DNA of 64,000 bases from an uncultured Bacteroidales bacterium (GCA_944326365.1 CALVDR010000004.1:84859-148858), one strand, 5' to 3'; shown: positions 35,235 to 44,348, counted from the first letter of the stretch. Numbers and translations: made by a program. The notes: a model not told the origin generated them from the letters alone.

Positions 35235-36608
35235 CTACTCCTGATAAAACAGAAGCGTCCCCCATCCGATCTGGTCGAAATTTGAAGTCGTCTCCGCTCC
35301 GTCCTTATTGTTATATCTGCTGTCTCCTGCCCCGCAGTCTCCCGTCAGCTCCCCGTCTGTGTATCGAAGCTGTTCGGCGAATTGCTTTGTATAATGCAAT
35401 TGCTTGTCACTCAGTCCTTCAGACTTGTAGTGGCTGTAGATCAGGTCCCAGCACGGACGGATGGTTCCACGTCCGTCAGAAGACACAGCCGTATGTATGG
35501 CGCCGTGTGTCTGGTTCCGGCATTCGCAACCAGTGCAATAGCTGTATTCGGTGAACGGCATTTCTACAGTCGGATAAGGATTGCTGTTGTACATCGCAGT
35601 GTATTCGAACATCGAAAGCACTAAATTGTCCTCCATGCCCCAGAAATCGATGCCGATATTCCATGCCATCTGGCACAATTCGGCGCAAACGGCAGAAACG
35701 AGAGTCGCATGTCCCTGGTCTCGCCCGGACTCCATGCATTGTGCTATAGGGGTGGCAGTCAGGCCCGCAGGATCTGCCACTGGAGCATACGGAATCATAT
35801 TGTGCAGTGCACCGCTGCCTTCACCCTCACGGAAATTCTGATATACGAAGTTTATCATTTCCACATTTTCAGTGTAAATGCCGATAGCGAGGATGGATGC
35901 CAGATTGGCCAGTTCCCAGTTCGACCAATAGTGAAGGTTGCAGACATTTTCTCCTCCATGCGTGGTGATGAATTCGTGGTTTATCGGATACCAGAGAGTC
36001 GTCATCCAGGTCTTGAATGCGTTCTGGTCAGCCTCTTCCCAGCCGTCAAAATCACGGAGAAGTTCTGCCGCATTGGCGAACTGGTAACCCTGGAATCCGG
36101 CTGCAAGATTGAAGTCCGCATCGTTGGATGTGATCTTAGTACATGTGGCTGCCCAGTCGTTGAGAATCTTCACGGCTGTGGTCGCATAATCCCTGTTCCC
36201 GGAAATGTGATAGCGGAGAGCCAGTTCGAAAGCCGCTGCGGCATCCCGGCCGGCATTGAGTACATTCTGGCTGCTTACTCCGGTTCCGGCAGGATCACCA
36301 CGGACAAGTATTTCCACTGGATTTGCCGTATATCCTTTTACAGCATATTTGCTGTCGCAAAGCTCCAGCCAGCATTTGTATGCGGGGTCGGTCTCATCAG
36401 CAGCTGCAACTGCCGCTTTTGCCCTGTTGATGTCATCCATTGTCACATAAGCGCACGGGTGGTTGAATTCGTAAGTCGTCGGATAGACGAATTCTTCTTC
36501 CTCCTTTGGAGTAAGGTCCACCTCGCCTTCATAGAGGAAGTCGGTGCAGGCTCCGGCACAGAGAAGTGCCGGAACTGCAGCCAATATCGTTATCAAAGTC
36601 TTTTTCAT
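35235..36608 (-). CDS. Alginate-lyase-superfamily polysaccharide lyase (PL38-like), PUL 2
   Basis: A 457-residue lipoprotein (lipobox LCAGAC) with the alpha/alpha-toroid pattern of the Alginate_lyase superfamily. Landmarks: YEFNHPCAYVTMDDINRAKA at the start (within 50 residues of the Cys), AFELALRYHISGNRDYA, the active-site region NLHYWSNWELANLAS, and MESGRDQGHATL. The last two resemble PL38 enzymes, which cleave alginate or glucuronan by beta-elimination. The start at 36608 is chosen because MKKTLITIL begins a clean lipoprotein signal; the frame is open for 35 more codons upstream. As the only degradative enzyme in PUL 2, it points to a uronic-acid polymer as the substrate. Confidence 0.72.
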   Translation of the reverse strand: MKKTLITILAAVPALLCAGACTDFLYEGEVDLTPKEEEEFVYPTTYEFNHPCAYVTMDDINRAKAAVAAADETDPAYKCWLELCDSKYAVKGYTANPVEILVRGDPAGTGVSSQNVLNAGRDAAAAFELALRYHISGNRDYATTAVKILNDWAATCTKITSNDADFNLAAGFQGYQFANAAELLRDFDGWEEADQNAFKTWMTTLWYPINHEFITTHGGENVCNLHYWSNWELANLASILAIGIYTENVEMINFVYQNFREGEGSGALHNMIPYAPVADPAGLTATPIAQCMESGRDQGHATLVSAVCAELCQMAWNIGIDFWGMEDNLVLSMFEYTAMYNSNPYPTVEMPFTEYSYCTGCECRNQTHGAIHTAVSSDGRGTIRPCWDLIYSHYKSEGLSDKQLHYTKQFAEQLRYTDGELTGDCGAGDSRYNNKDGAETTSNFDQIGWGTLLFYQE

Positions 36609-36658
36609 GTTTTCTATATCTTTATGATATTCCTTTTTTCGCTCTGGGAGATTTCTAA

Positions 36659-36678
36659 TTTCCAGGAATTCCTGGAAA
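36659..36678. promoter_or_regulatory. 20-base perfect palindrome between surface lipoprotein and lyase genes
   Basis: TTTCCAGGAATTCCTGGAAA lies 51 bases before the lyase ATG on the minus strand. As RNA it could form a hairpin that tunes expression between operon genes; as DNA it could be a dimeric protein site. Confidence 0.35.
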
Positions 36679-36768
36679 AGGACGGCAGAAAGCGAACACC
36701 ATTGCGCCCGCATAGGGAGGGCCCATAAAATGGGAGGGGTGTGAGCGGTGCCGCCCCTTTCCAGAATT

Positions 36769-38346
36769 TTATTCGTATGTGATTCCCGTTTCGGCAGACC
36801 ATTCCGTCAGGAAGGCATTCAGATCGGCCTCGCTTGCGAAAGTCTTGAACCAGAAGAACCTGTACATGAGAGAACTTGCGTCAGGAGCAGTCTCGATATC
36901 TGCATATTTTATCTGGAATGTCGAGAATGTGCCGACAGTCCCGTCAGGGAACGCTCCGCCGGTAGCGAAGTTCTGGGTATCCAGGTCATAAACGAAGATG
37001 GCAGAACCGTCGCTGCAGAGATATTTCTTCTTCCACTTGTTGTTGCTGCCGCCGAAGTTGCCGGAGAACTTGGTCCCGTCTTCGGTATTTCCGCTGGTGT
37101 CCAGATTAATGTTTCTCTTGGAAATGCCTTCGATACCCATGTCCACGAAGTCATCGAACCTGAAACAGATTATAGGGAAGTCCTTGGAAATGTATGTAGT
37201 CTGCGTTCTCTTGAAGTCGCCTCTGGCCTTTGTGGCATTCTGCTGGTAAGGGATGATTTCCACATAGTTTTCTTTCCCGCCTTCTTTCCAAGTGACGGTC
37301 TGTCCGTTGTTGGCTCTGTCCCACAGCAGATTGTTCTCATCTGCAAATACATCGTTGTAGTATCCAGCAGGGATATTCAGAGTGAACTCGGCTGATTTGG
37401 CGAAGCCGTCCCCTGCCTCTCCGTCCTCAGGACAGATGGCGGAAATACGCACGCTTCCGTACTTCTTGAACGTCACGACACCGTTTTCCACAGTGGCTAC
37501 TGTCTCGTCGCTCGAAGTCCAAGTGATCTGTGACAGGGTGCATTCGGAAGGATTTGTCTCGAAATCTACCGTATAGTTCAAATCACTCATGGAGAAGATG
37601 TCATCGGCTTCGGGAGCATCGGTAAACCTGATGCCCAGAGGCATGATGATCTGGTCCACATAGATGTCAAAAGTCTTGGTTGCCGGATTCTCGGCATCGA
37701 GTGCGGTAGCCGTGATGGTCACTTTCCCGACAGATACGCCTGTCACTACTCCGGATATCGGGTCTACGGTGGCGACAGCTTCATCTCCTGAACTCCAGAG
37801 CACGCTCCTGTAGGTGGCTTCGGCAGGGGTAATGGCAGCAGTCAGTGTCATCGTTTCCCCTATGTAGCATGCAGGAAGCCCGTCCTTGGTCATGGTGGCA
37901 TCGCTGGTGATTTCAATGCCTGTAGCCGGGACGGCGGTTTCCACCACCTTTATATGAAGGGTGGCTGACGCCAATGTATTCACCGTGACCGGTGAAATGG
38001 TTATGTTGGCCTCACCTGCTTTTACTGCTGTGACAAGCCCCGATTCATCGACCGTGATCACGCTTTCGTCCGAAGGCTCCCATTTCATTTCAGGGAAAGT
38101 GATCTCTGAAAGGTCTTCCGGCACAGTGGTGAATTCAAGCTGGATGGACTCGCCCTTTATCATCGGCAGGGTCCGGGAGCCTGTTTGCGAGTCAATATAG
38201 ATCTTGGCTTCGTTTTCCGTATCCATCACGATGCTGACAGATTCCGTCAGCGTAGCCGGGTCCATGATCTCCAGCTTTTCCTCCGTGCAGGAAACGACCG
38301 GGACCATGATAGCCGCTATGGATAAGTATTTCAATATCTTGTTCAT
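36769..38346 (-). CDS. Surface glycan-binding lipoprotein with Ig-like (BIG2) repeats, PUL 2
   Basis: A 525-residue lipoprotein (lipobox VPVVSCTEE) placed right after susD, the usual position of SGBP genes. Three bacterial Ig-like repeats span about 15-310, each with a WxxSDExVxTVD-type strand (KWEPSDESVITVDESG, LWSSGDEAVATVDPISG, TWTSSDETVATVENG). The C-terminal domain (about 325-525) looks like DUF4979 and shares its layout with the C-terminus of the fimbrillin-like protein of PUL 2. The Ig repeats probably act as a stalk presenting the binding domain. Two ATG codons (38352, 38346) are possible starts. Confidence 0.78.
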   Translation of the reverse strand: MNKILKYLSIAAIMVPVVSCTEEKLEIMDPATLTESVSIVMDTENEAKIYIDSQTGSRTLPMIKGESIQLEFTTVPEDLSEITFPEMKWEPSDESVITVDESGLVTAVKAGEANITISPVTVNTLASATLHIKVVETAVPATGIEITSDATMTKDGLPACYIGETMTLTAAITPAEATYRSVLWSSGDEAVATVDPISGVVTGVSVGKVTITATALDAENPATKTFDIYVDQIIMPLGIRFTDAPEADDIFSMSDLNYTVDFETNPSECTLSQITWTSSDETVATVENGVVTFKKYGSVRISAICPEDGEAGDGFAKSAEFTLNIPAGYYNDVFADENNLLWDRANNGQTVTWKEGGKENYVEIIPYQQNATKARGDFKRTQTTYISKDFPIICFRFDDFVDMGIEGISKRNINLDTSGNTEDGTKFSGNFGGSNNKWKKKYLCSDGSAIFVYDLDTQNFATGGAFPDGTVGTFSTFQIKYADIETAPDASSLMYRFFWFKTFASEADLNAFLTEWSAETGITYE

Positions 38347-38489
38347 ATTCATTCTTTTGTTTATTGTCATTTCTTTTTTTCCGTGGATGCAGAGAGTCCG
38401 GGATTGCAGGATAGTGCTGGCGAGCACCATTTTTCTTTTGCTCCCTGTCAGGAGGGCACGTAGCGGATGCCGCTATTCTTTTGCTGCCG

Positions 38490-38568
38490 GTCAGAATGAC
38501 GCGTAGCAGGCACCATTGCCTCTGTCAAGAGGCACCTTTGTATCAGGTGCCTGCGGCGTCATTCCGAC
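38490..38568. promoter_or_regulatory. Nested hairpin directly after susD of PUL 2
   Basis: GTCAGAATGACGC (38490-38502) pairs with GCGTCATTCCGAC (38556-38568, one mismatch), and inside it AGGCACCT (38530-38537) pairs perfectly with AGGTGCCT (38545-38552). The outer stem touches the susD stop codon. It may stabilise or partially terminate the susCD transcript before the lipoprotein genes. Confidence 0.5.
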
Positions 38569-40301
38569 TACTCCCATCCCGGATTCGGCTTCAGTTCCGG
38601 ATTCAGCTGCAGCTCATCGCTCGGGATAGGCAGGAGATAGTTCCTTTCATTCCATTCCCTTCCGTTATAGAGGATGATGTAGCCTTCGCTGTTCGTACTG
38701 TATGGCATGTTGTTCCAGTTCTGCCCGAACCATGTGTCGTCAGTGTACTTGATACCGAGCAGATCCTTAGGCATTTCGGTTTCCGCAGTCTTCCAGCGTT
38801 TGAGGTCATCTATCCTGAAACCTTCGAAAGCCAGTTCCACGGTACGTTCGGCCCTGATTTCCTTACGCATGTCGAGATGATGGTCAGTCACGAGGGCATT
38901 CGACAGCTTGGTCATCGTCGGATTCGAACGGCGGCGCACCAGATTCAGTGATTCGTCCAGCTGTGCGTCAGTGATGCTTCCGTTCAGTTCATAGACGGCT
39001 TCGGCATAGTTCAGGAGCACTTCCGCATAGCGGATGATAGGATAGTCGTAGCCTTCGGATTCGTCCTGAACCGCACGCTCGGTAGCCCATTTGTAGACCT
39101 GATAGCCGGAATTGGTTCGGCGGTCTGCCGTCTGGCCGGCCTCGTCCTCTTCCCATGTGGTCCTGGATTCCGTGTCGTTGGTCCAGTATGTCTGCCCGTT
39201 CATGAGCAGAGTTCCGTTCATACGCAGGTCTCTGTTCTCGAACTCGGTGTTCGCACCTGACTCTCCCATCCATTGCGTATTGCCGTCGGCATCTATAGGG
39301 AGACCGTTCTGGCATCTGTAGATGCGTGCGAGGTTGTTTGTTCCGCGTATGGCACCCTGGGTGAAGGCGTGGGTGATGTTGTAGCCTATCGGTTTGAGAG
39401 TCTCGTCGTGCCTGCGGTAGAAGATATATTCACGGTTGTCAGCCTTGGTGAGTCCTGCAGGGTTGCACTGCACGTTTTCGAGGATGAACATGTAGCGGTA
39501 GCTGTCCCGTCCGCCGAGAACATCGCTGTAAAAAAGTTCATACGGTCCTGCCATGACTTTCTGTGCCGCATTCACTGCTTCCGTAAGGAATTCCGATGAT
39601 GCTGCAGCGTCTCCGCCATGGAATTTCTGCCATGTGCCCTCATACAGGCCGATACGTGAAAGATATGCCCACGCTGCGTAGCTGCACACACGTCCGTCGG
39701 CGGAAGGAGTCTCCGGAAGGAGTTCCGCAGCCGCCTTCAGGTCTGCGATACAGTTTCTGATGACAGAGATCCTGTTTGTCCTCGGTCCGTAGAGGATTTC
39801 ATTGTCCACGTCTACAGGTACGTCCGTATAGATGCAGTCGCCGAACATCTGCACGAGCTCGAAATAAAGGTAAGCCCTGAAGAAATAGGCTTCGCCCATC
39901 GGCTCTTCTATGTCGGTCTGAGGCTCGAAACCAGCCGCTTTCTGCAGAAGCAGGTTCACGTAGTAGATTCTCTTGTAAATCTGCTTGTAGTTCTCGTCGG
40001 TGGACGGAATGGAGTTGTTTCCTGCGCTGAAGTTGTTTATGCTGGCTTCGCACATGAGGTCCGAACGCGTGTCCGCATGAGGACCGTCCGCAACCCTGTT
40101 CATGTAGGTCAGACTTGTGGATGCCCTGAAATCGGAGGTCCACTCGTAGAATTCGTCTGCAAAGAGGGTGAAATTGTCGGCCTTGTCCCATACCTGAGTG
40201 TCGGAAAGCTGTTTTTCAGGGCTGAAATCCAAACACGACACAGCCGTCAGGGCGGCACCGGCAATACTTGCTAATTTCAATATAATGTGTTTCATATCCA
40301 T
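38568..40301 (-). CDS. SusD/RagB family surface glycan-binding lipoprotein, PUL 2
   Basis: A 577-residue SusD homolog with lipobox LTAVSCLDF. Family landmarks are EAYFFRAYLYFELVQMFGDC (helical repeat region, about 128-147), RYAEVLLNYAEAVYELNG, RAERTVELAFEGFRIDDLKRW and LLPIPSDELQLNPEL. It lies seven bases after susC and forms the import complex with it. A second ATG two codons in (40295) is also possible. Confidence 0.96.
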   Translation of the reverse strand: MDMKHIILKLASIAGAALTAVSCLDFSPEKQLSDTQVWDKADNFTLFADEFYEWTSDFRASTSLTYMNRVADGPHADTRSDLMCEASINNFSAGNNSIPSTDENYKQIYKRIYYVNLLLQKAAGFEPQTDIEEPMGEAYFFRAYLYFELVQMFGDCIYTDVPVDVDNEILYGPRTNRISVIRNCIADLKAAAELLPETPSADGRVCSYAAWAYLSRIGLYEGTWQKFHGGDAAASSEFLTEAVNAAQKVMAGPYELFYSDVLGGRDSYRYMFILENVQCNPAGLTKADNREYIFYRRHDETLKPIGYNITHAFTQGAIRGTNNLARIYRCQNGLPIDADGNTQWMGESGANTEFENRDLRMNGTLLMNGQTYWTNDTESRTTWEEDEAGQTADRRTNSGYQVYKWATERAVQDESEGYDYPIIRYAEVLLNYAEAVYELNGSITDAQLDESLNLVRRRSNPTMTKLSNALVTDHHLDMRKEIRAERTVELAFEGFRIDDLKRWKTAETEMPKDLLGIKYTDDTWFGQNWNNMPYSTNSEGYIILYNGREWNERNYLLPIPSDELQLNPELKPNPGWE

Positions 40302-40308
40302 GATTCCT

Positions 40309-43300
40309 TTAGAATGTTAAGTTCACGCCGAATGAGAAGCCTCTCATGAACGGATATCTGTAGGTGGCTGAAGCGCCGCTTCCGAGATTGTCACCGCTTC
40401 GTGCTTCAGGATCCCATCCGTCGAGAATCTTCGAATATTCCCAGAGGTCCGTGCCGGTGAAGTAGATACGGCAGCCGGAAACCACATTCTGCTTTTCGAA
40501 CAGTTTTGAAGGGAATGTATATCCGAGTGTGAGGTTCTTCAGCCTGATGTATGCACCGTCGGATGCGGACCATGAGGAAGCCTGGTAGTTGTAGCTGTTG
40601 ATGGCTCCGTCATCCGTGTACGGGCAGTAGTGGCCGTCAGGATTTTCCGTACTCCAGATATTTCCTATGGACTGGTTGGTGGTGTTCGTGTAGAACGCAC
40701 GCATAGGCACAGTCCAGTTGTTGATGCCGTTCCACATGGTCCTGTTGGCGGCTCCCTGGAATACTATGGAGAAGTCTATGCCTTTCCACTGGATTCCGGC
40801 ATTGATGGAATACTGGATTTCAGGATCGTCAGGTCCGAGATATACGTAGTCATTGTAGTCGAGTCTGCCGTCATTGTTCACGTCAGCGAACATATTGTCT
40901 CCGACACGGAGATTGTTCGGCATGCCGATGCCGTTGTTCTCGTAATATTTGTCGATGTATGCCTGGCGCATTTCCTCGTTTTCGATCTTTCCGGCATAGC
41001 GGAGTCCGAAGAGAGCGTTGATAGGGTAGCCCTCACGGTTGTCCACATATCCGTTTTCGATGGTAGCCGCGCCTCCGAAGTCCACCAGCTCGTTGCGCGC
41101 GAAGGTGAATGTCCCTCCGATGGAGTAGGAGAAGTCCTTGCCGATTCTGTCTCTCCAGGTCAGCTGGCCTTCATATCCCCAGGATTTGAATTTTCCTTCG
41201 TTTACTGAAGGCGGATTGTCTCCTACGATGCTCGGATAGTCGATGCCGACGAGCATGTTGTTGTTTCTCTTGGTGAAGGCTTCTACCGTACCGACGAGCC
41301 TGTCATCGAAGAATCCGAAATCGAGACCGATGTTGTAGTTCTGGACCTTCTCCCATGTTCTGGTGAGGGAAACGAGATTCCCTGAGGTAGTGATGGTGGA
41401 TGCCAGCCCGTTTCCTATCAGGGCACCGTTCCCGTTGTTCATGTTGTACAGCAGATAGCCGTCATAGTTCGAAATTCCGTTCTGGTTACCTACCTGGCCG
41501 TATGAAAGCCTCAGCTTGAGTTCGCTCAGCCACTCGGAGTCTTTCAGCGCACCTTCCTGTGAGATACGCCATCCGAGAGAGCCTCCCCAGAAGAACGCCC
41601 ATCTGTTTTCAGGCAGGAACTTCGAGGACCCGTCGTAACGCATGTTGAATTCGACGAGGTATTTCTCCTTGTAGTCATAGTTCACACGGCCGAAGAGGGA
41701 CGCGATGGCGAACTTGTACTTGTCGGTATTGTCGGCAATGGTCGTAGTACCGGAGCCGTTCACGATGGTGATGCCTTCCTGGATGTTTTCGGCTCTCACC
41801 CCGAATCGCATGAAGGTCTTGAGCTCGTACTGGGCACCGAGAGTCGCGCTGAGTGTATGGTCTTCAGCGAAAGTATGGTGTCCGTTCAGATAAGCGGAAG
41901 CAGAATAGAAGTCAGTCCGCGAACCGGTCTGCTGATAGTAGGACTCGGCAGCGGTAGGGGTGGTGAGGACCGGACGTGTGCCCGTGTAGTTGTAATATGT
42001 GATGGAGTTCGATACCATGTCGCGGAACGCGGTGTTCGTGTTGTAGCCGAGGTTCACGTTCAGGTCGAGCCATTTGGTCAGAGTGGCCGTGAAAGCTTCG
42101 CTGACATTCAGGGCAGAGACGGACAGCCTGTTGTCGCCGCCTTCTTCAGCCATGGCCACAGGTGAAGCCCATGTACCCCATGCGTAAGGCTTGCCGTCCA
42201 TGGCGGTCAGAGGAAGACCAGGCATAGGCATGTTCACCGTCAGCATTGACCCGACATTGGTCGGGGCTACCTGCTCCTGACGGTTGTAGCCGATAGACGA
42301 ATCGAGCTTGAGCCAGTCGGTGATCTGGAAGGTGTTGTTCACGCGGAGATTGTATCTCTGGTTGTTGTTGTTCCCGTACTGGAGAGGCGAGCCGTCGTAG
42401 AGATAGCCGAGGGATACACGGTATGAAATCTTGTCGGAGCCTCCGGACACGCTCAGGTCATGAGTGGTGGAGTTCGCATTTCCGAACAGGGAGTTCAGCC
42501 AGTTCACGGAGTCATCGAATACGAAGTCGGCGACATCGGTGAAGCCGCTTTCCCCGAACGGGCTGATCGTGTGGTCGAGGTCGATATAGTGGCCCTTGTA
42601 CTGTTTGGCCAGATTGGCGTAATTGTACCAGTTGATGTTGCGGCCCGGATCATCCGACAGGGTCATGATCACGGCGTCGGCCCACTCGTCCAGAGTCATA
42701 AGCTCAGGCATGCGGCCGACAGTCTTCAGGGTATAGGAACCTGAATACTCGACTTTCGCACGTCCTTCGGCACCTTTCTTCGTGGTGATGAGGACCACGC
42801 CGCCTGCCGCACGTGAACCGTAGATGGCTGCCGCACCGTCCTTCAGGAATGACATGGACTGTATGTCGGAAGGGTTCAGCAGCCTCATGTCGTTTATGCT
42901 CTCATAAGCCACACCGTCGATGATGACCAGCGGTTCGGATGAGTTCGTGGACACTGCACCGCGCAGGCTCATGCCCCAGCTCTCGTCACCAGGTGCGGAA
43001 GATGACCTCGTGATGATGACACCCGGTATCTGTCCCTGCATGGCCTGCAGAGGGCTGGAAAGCGCACCCTTTTCCTGGAGCATTTCGTCCTTGACGACTG
43101 AAATGGCGCCGGTGAGGGTCTCTTTCTTCTGCACACCATAGGCTACGACTACCACATCGTCCAGAAGGGTGGACTCTATCTGCATGGTGATTTTCATGCC
43201 CGGAACGAAAGTCGTCTTCACATCGGTATAGCCGATGCAAGTCACTGTGATGGCTGTTCCTTCAGCCATGTCGAGGGTGAACTCTCCGTCGATACCGGTA

Positions 43301-43473
43301 GTGGTACCTGTCGAAGTCCCGTCGATGATGACAGCTGCGCCGATGACAGGGTAGCCTTCATTGTCGATGACCCATCCGGATATCCCGTCCTGGGCCGAGG
43401 CCGAGCCTGTTTTCAGCAGGACTGCCGTTGCCAGCAGCGCTGCCTGCAAAAAACGTTTTAAAGAATTGCTCAT
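40309..43473 (-). CDS. SusC/RagA TonB-linked outer membrane transporter without STN domain, PUL 2
   Basis: A 1054-residue TonB-dependent importer from the ATG giving MSNSLKRFLQ. Domains: signal peptide (GSASAQ), CarboxypepD_reg-like domain (about 27-105, GWVIDNEGYPVIGAAVIIDG), plug (about 115-230, VIIDGVAYESINDMRLLNP and AAIYGSRAAGGVVLITTKK), and the barrel ending FSFGVNLTF. There is no STN domain, unlike the PUL 1 transporter, in line with the absence of a FecR gene here. The frame is open 28 codons further upstream, but those lack a signal peptide start. Confidence 0.96.
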   Translation of the reverse strand: MSNSLKRFLQAALLATAVLLKTGSASAQDGISGWVIDNEGYPVIGAAVIIDGTSTGTTTGIDGEFTLDMAEGTAITVTCIGYTDVKTTFVPGMKITMQIESTLLDDVVVVAYGVQKKETLTGAISVVKDEMLQEKGALSSPLQAMQGQIPGVIITRSSSAPGDESWGMSLRGAVSTNSSEPLVIIDGVAYESINDMRLLNPSDIQSMSFLKDGAAAIYGSRAAGGVVLITTKKGAEGRAKVEYSGSYTLKTVGRMPELMTLDEWADAVIMTLSDDPGRNINWYNYANLAKQYKGHYIDLDHTISPFGESGFTDVADFVFDDSVNWLNSLFGNANSTTHDLSVSGGSDKISYRVSLGYLYDGSPLQYGNNNNQRYNLRVNNTFQITDWLKLDSSIGYNRQEQVAPTNVGSMLTVNMPMPGLPLTAMDGKPYAWGTWASPVAMAEEGGDNRLSVSALNVSEAFTATLTKWLDLNVNLGYNTNTAFRDMVSNSITYYNYTGTRPVLTTPTAAESYYQQTGSRTDFYSASAYLNGHHTFAEDHTLSATLGAQYELKTFMRFGVRAENIQEGITIVNGSGTTTIADNTDKYKFAIASLFGRVNYDYKEKYLVEFNMRYDGSSKFLPENRWAFFWGGSLGWRISQEGALKDSEWLSELKLRLSYGQVGNQNGISNYDGYLLYNMNNGNGALIGNGLASTITTSGNLVSLTRTWEKVQNYNIGLDFGFFDDRLVGTVEAFTKRNNNMLVGIDYPSIVGDNPPSVNEGKFKSWGYEGQLTWRDRIGKDFSYSIGGTFTFARNELVDFGGAATIENGYVDNREGYPINALFGLRYAGKIENEEMRQAYIDKYYENNGIGMPNNLRVGDNMFADVNNDGRLDYNDYVYLGPDDPEIQYSINAGIQWKGIDFSIVFQGAANRTMWNGINNWTVPMRAFYTNTTNQSIGNIWSTENPDGHYCPYTDDGAINSYNYQASSWSASDGAYIRLKNLTLGYTFPSKLFEKQNVVSGCRIYFTGTDLWEYSKILDGWDPEARSGDNLGSGASATYRYPFMRGFSFGVNLTF

Positions 43474-43538
43474 ATCAAGTTGGTTAAATAAGTGTTTCCC
43501 GTTTTGTGTGCCTTCTTTATGCCTTACGGCAATGAGGG

Positions 43539-43556
43539 TGTACCGTTTCCGGTACA
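43539..43556 (-). promoter_or_regulatory. Inverted repeat between sigma factor and susC of PUL 2
   Basis: TGTACCG and CGGTACA around TTTC. On the minus strand it reads CCGGAAACGG, which resembles an ECF-type -35 (GGAAC) ahead of susC. Candidate promoter element or short hairpin. Confidence 0.3.
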
Positions 43557-43560
43557 ATGC

Positions 43561-44094
43561 CTATCCGGCGGCCTCCCTGAGTCCCTCGCGGACTATCTTC
43601 CTCGCCGCGAAAATGTGGTTCTCCACTGTCCTTCTGCTCAGGTTCAGCATATCGGATATCTCCTTGCTCGTTTTCCCTTTGTGTATATATAAGAGGTATA
43701 TCTCGCCTTTCCTTTTCCCCATTTTCCTGATGCACTTCTGTTCTATCTCCAGAATCTCGTCCAGACGGACAGTCTCGTCTGTCAGGTCCGAGGCCTTCGG
43801 ACTGCATGACGCGAAATATTTCATGGCCTTTTCCGAGTGTGCATGTCTGCGGTACCAGTCCACTACCAGATTTCCCGCTATCCTGAAGATGAAACTCCGC
43901 ACGGTTTCCGCACAGATCACTTCCCGGTATTCCAGCAGCCGCGTGAAAGTGTCCTGCACGAGGTCTTCGGCCTCTGCCTTGTCTCCGGTCCTTCTGAGGA
44001 TATAGGCAAATACCGAATTCCTCATCTCGGAGTATTTCCCTGAGATGAGATCGTTTTGTCCGCAGCGGGGTGCCGTATTTGTCCTGTCGGTCAT
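43561..44094 (-). CDS. ECF RNA polymerase sigma factor, PUL 2
   Basis: A 177-residue ECF sigma factor. Region 2 includes FAYILRRTGDKAEAEDLVQD (about 29-48) and FIFRIAGNLVVDWYRR; region 4 includes KTSKEISDMLNLSRRTVENH. It lies 87 bases upstream of susC. No FecR anti-sigma gene is adjacent and the SusC lacks an STN domain, so control must be through an unlinked anti-sigma or simply through expression level. Confidence 0.93.
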   Translation of the reverse strand: MTDRTNTAPRCGQNDLISGKYSEMRNSVFAYILRRTGDKAEAEDLVQDTFTRLLEYREVICAETVRSFIFRIAGNLVVDWYRRHAHSEKAMKYFASCSPKASDLTDETVRLDEILEIEQKCIRKMGKRKGEIYLLYIHKGKTSKEISDMLNLSRRTVENHIFAARKIVREGLREAAG

Positions 44095-44125
44095 AGTGTC
44101 GGTGTCCTGTGGTTTTCTGACGATG

Positions 44126-44133
44126 CAAATATG
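44126..44133 (-). promoter_or_regulatory. Possible -7 box for the PUL 2 sigma gene
   Basis: CATATTTG on the minus strand matches TAnnTTTG in seven of eight considered positions and lies 31 bases before the ATG. Confidence 0.3.
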
Positions 44134-44222
44134 ACCTTATCTTTTCTTTTCGGACGGACATTATGTAACATCTTTCTGACGTTATGTCACAATCTGCATT
44201 TCATGGCATTTTCCATGGGACA

Positions 44223-44248
44223 AAATGTAACATCCTGCTGTTACATTT
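44223..44248. promoter_or_regulatory. Dyad operator candidate upstream of the RND operon
   Basis: AAATGTAACA and TGTTACATTT around six bases. The half-site TGTAACAT also occurs at 44165-44172. The sites lie between the divergent sigma-factor and RND promoters, in the 322-base gap 44095-44416, which otherwise shows only the promoters. A TetR-like repressor site is a reasonable guess, but no regulator gene is adjacent. Confidence 0.45.
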
Positions 44249-44317
44249 CATCTTTTACATTAAAATGACGCTGAATCAGGCCCTGTTTCCGGGTGGTACG
44301 GTTTTTTCCCGGAGATA

Positions 44318-44348
44318 TTGGCCGGCAGGCCGGAATTTTGTATATTTG
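44318..44348 (+). promoter_or_regulatory. Promoter for the RND efflux operon
   Basis: TTG at 44318-44320, 20 bases, then TATATTTG at 44341-44348, a full match to the Bacteroidales promoter. It lies 68 bases before the ATG of the adaptor gene. Confidence 0.65.

Noticed and set aside
35709..36728. A 339-codon plus-strand open frame
   Set aside because: It is antisense to the lyase gene over almost its whole length, has no recognisable domain, and no promoter; the minus-strand lyase is clearly the coding strand.
43517..44161. A 214-codon minus-strand frame overlapping the PUL 2 sigma factor
   Set aside because: Charged low-complexity translation in another frame of the sigma-factor gene, whose regions 2 and 4 are clear.
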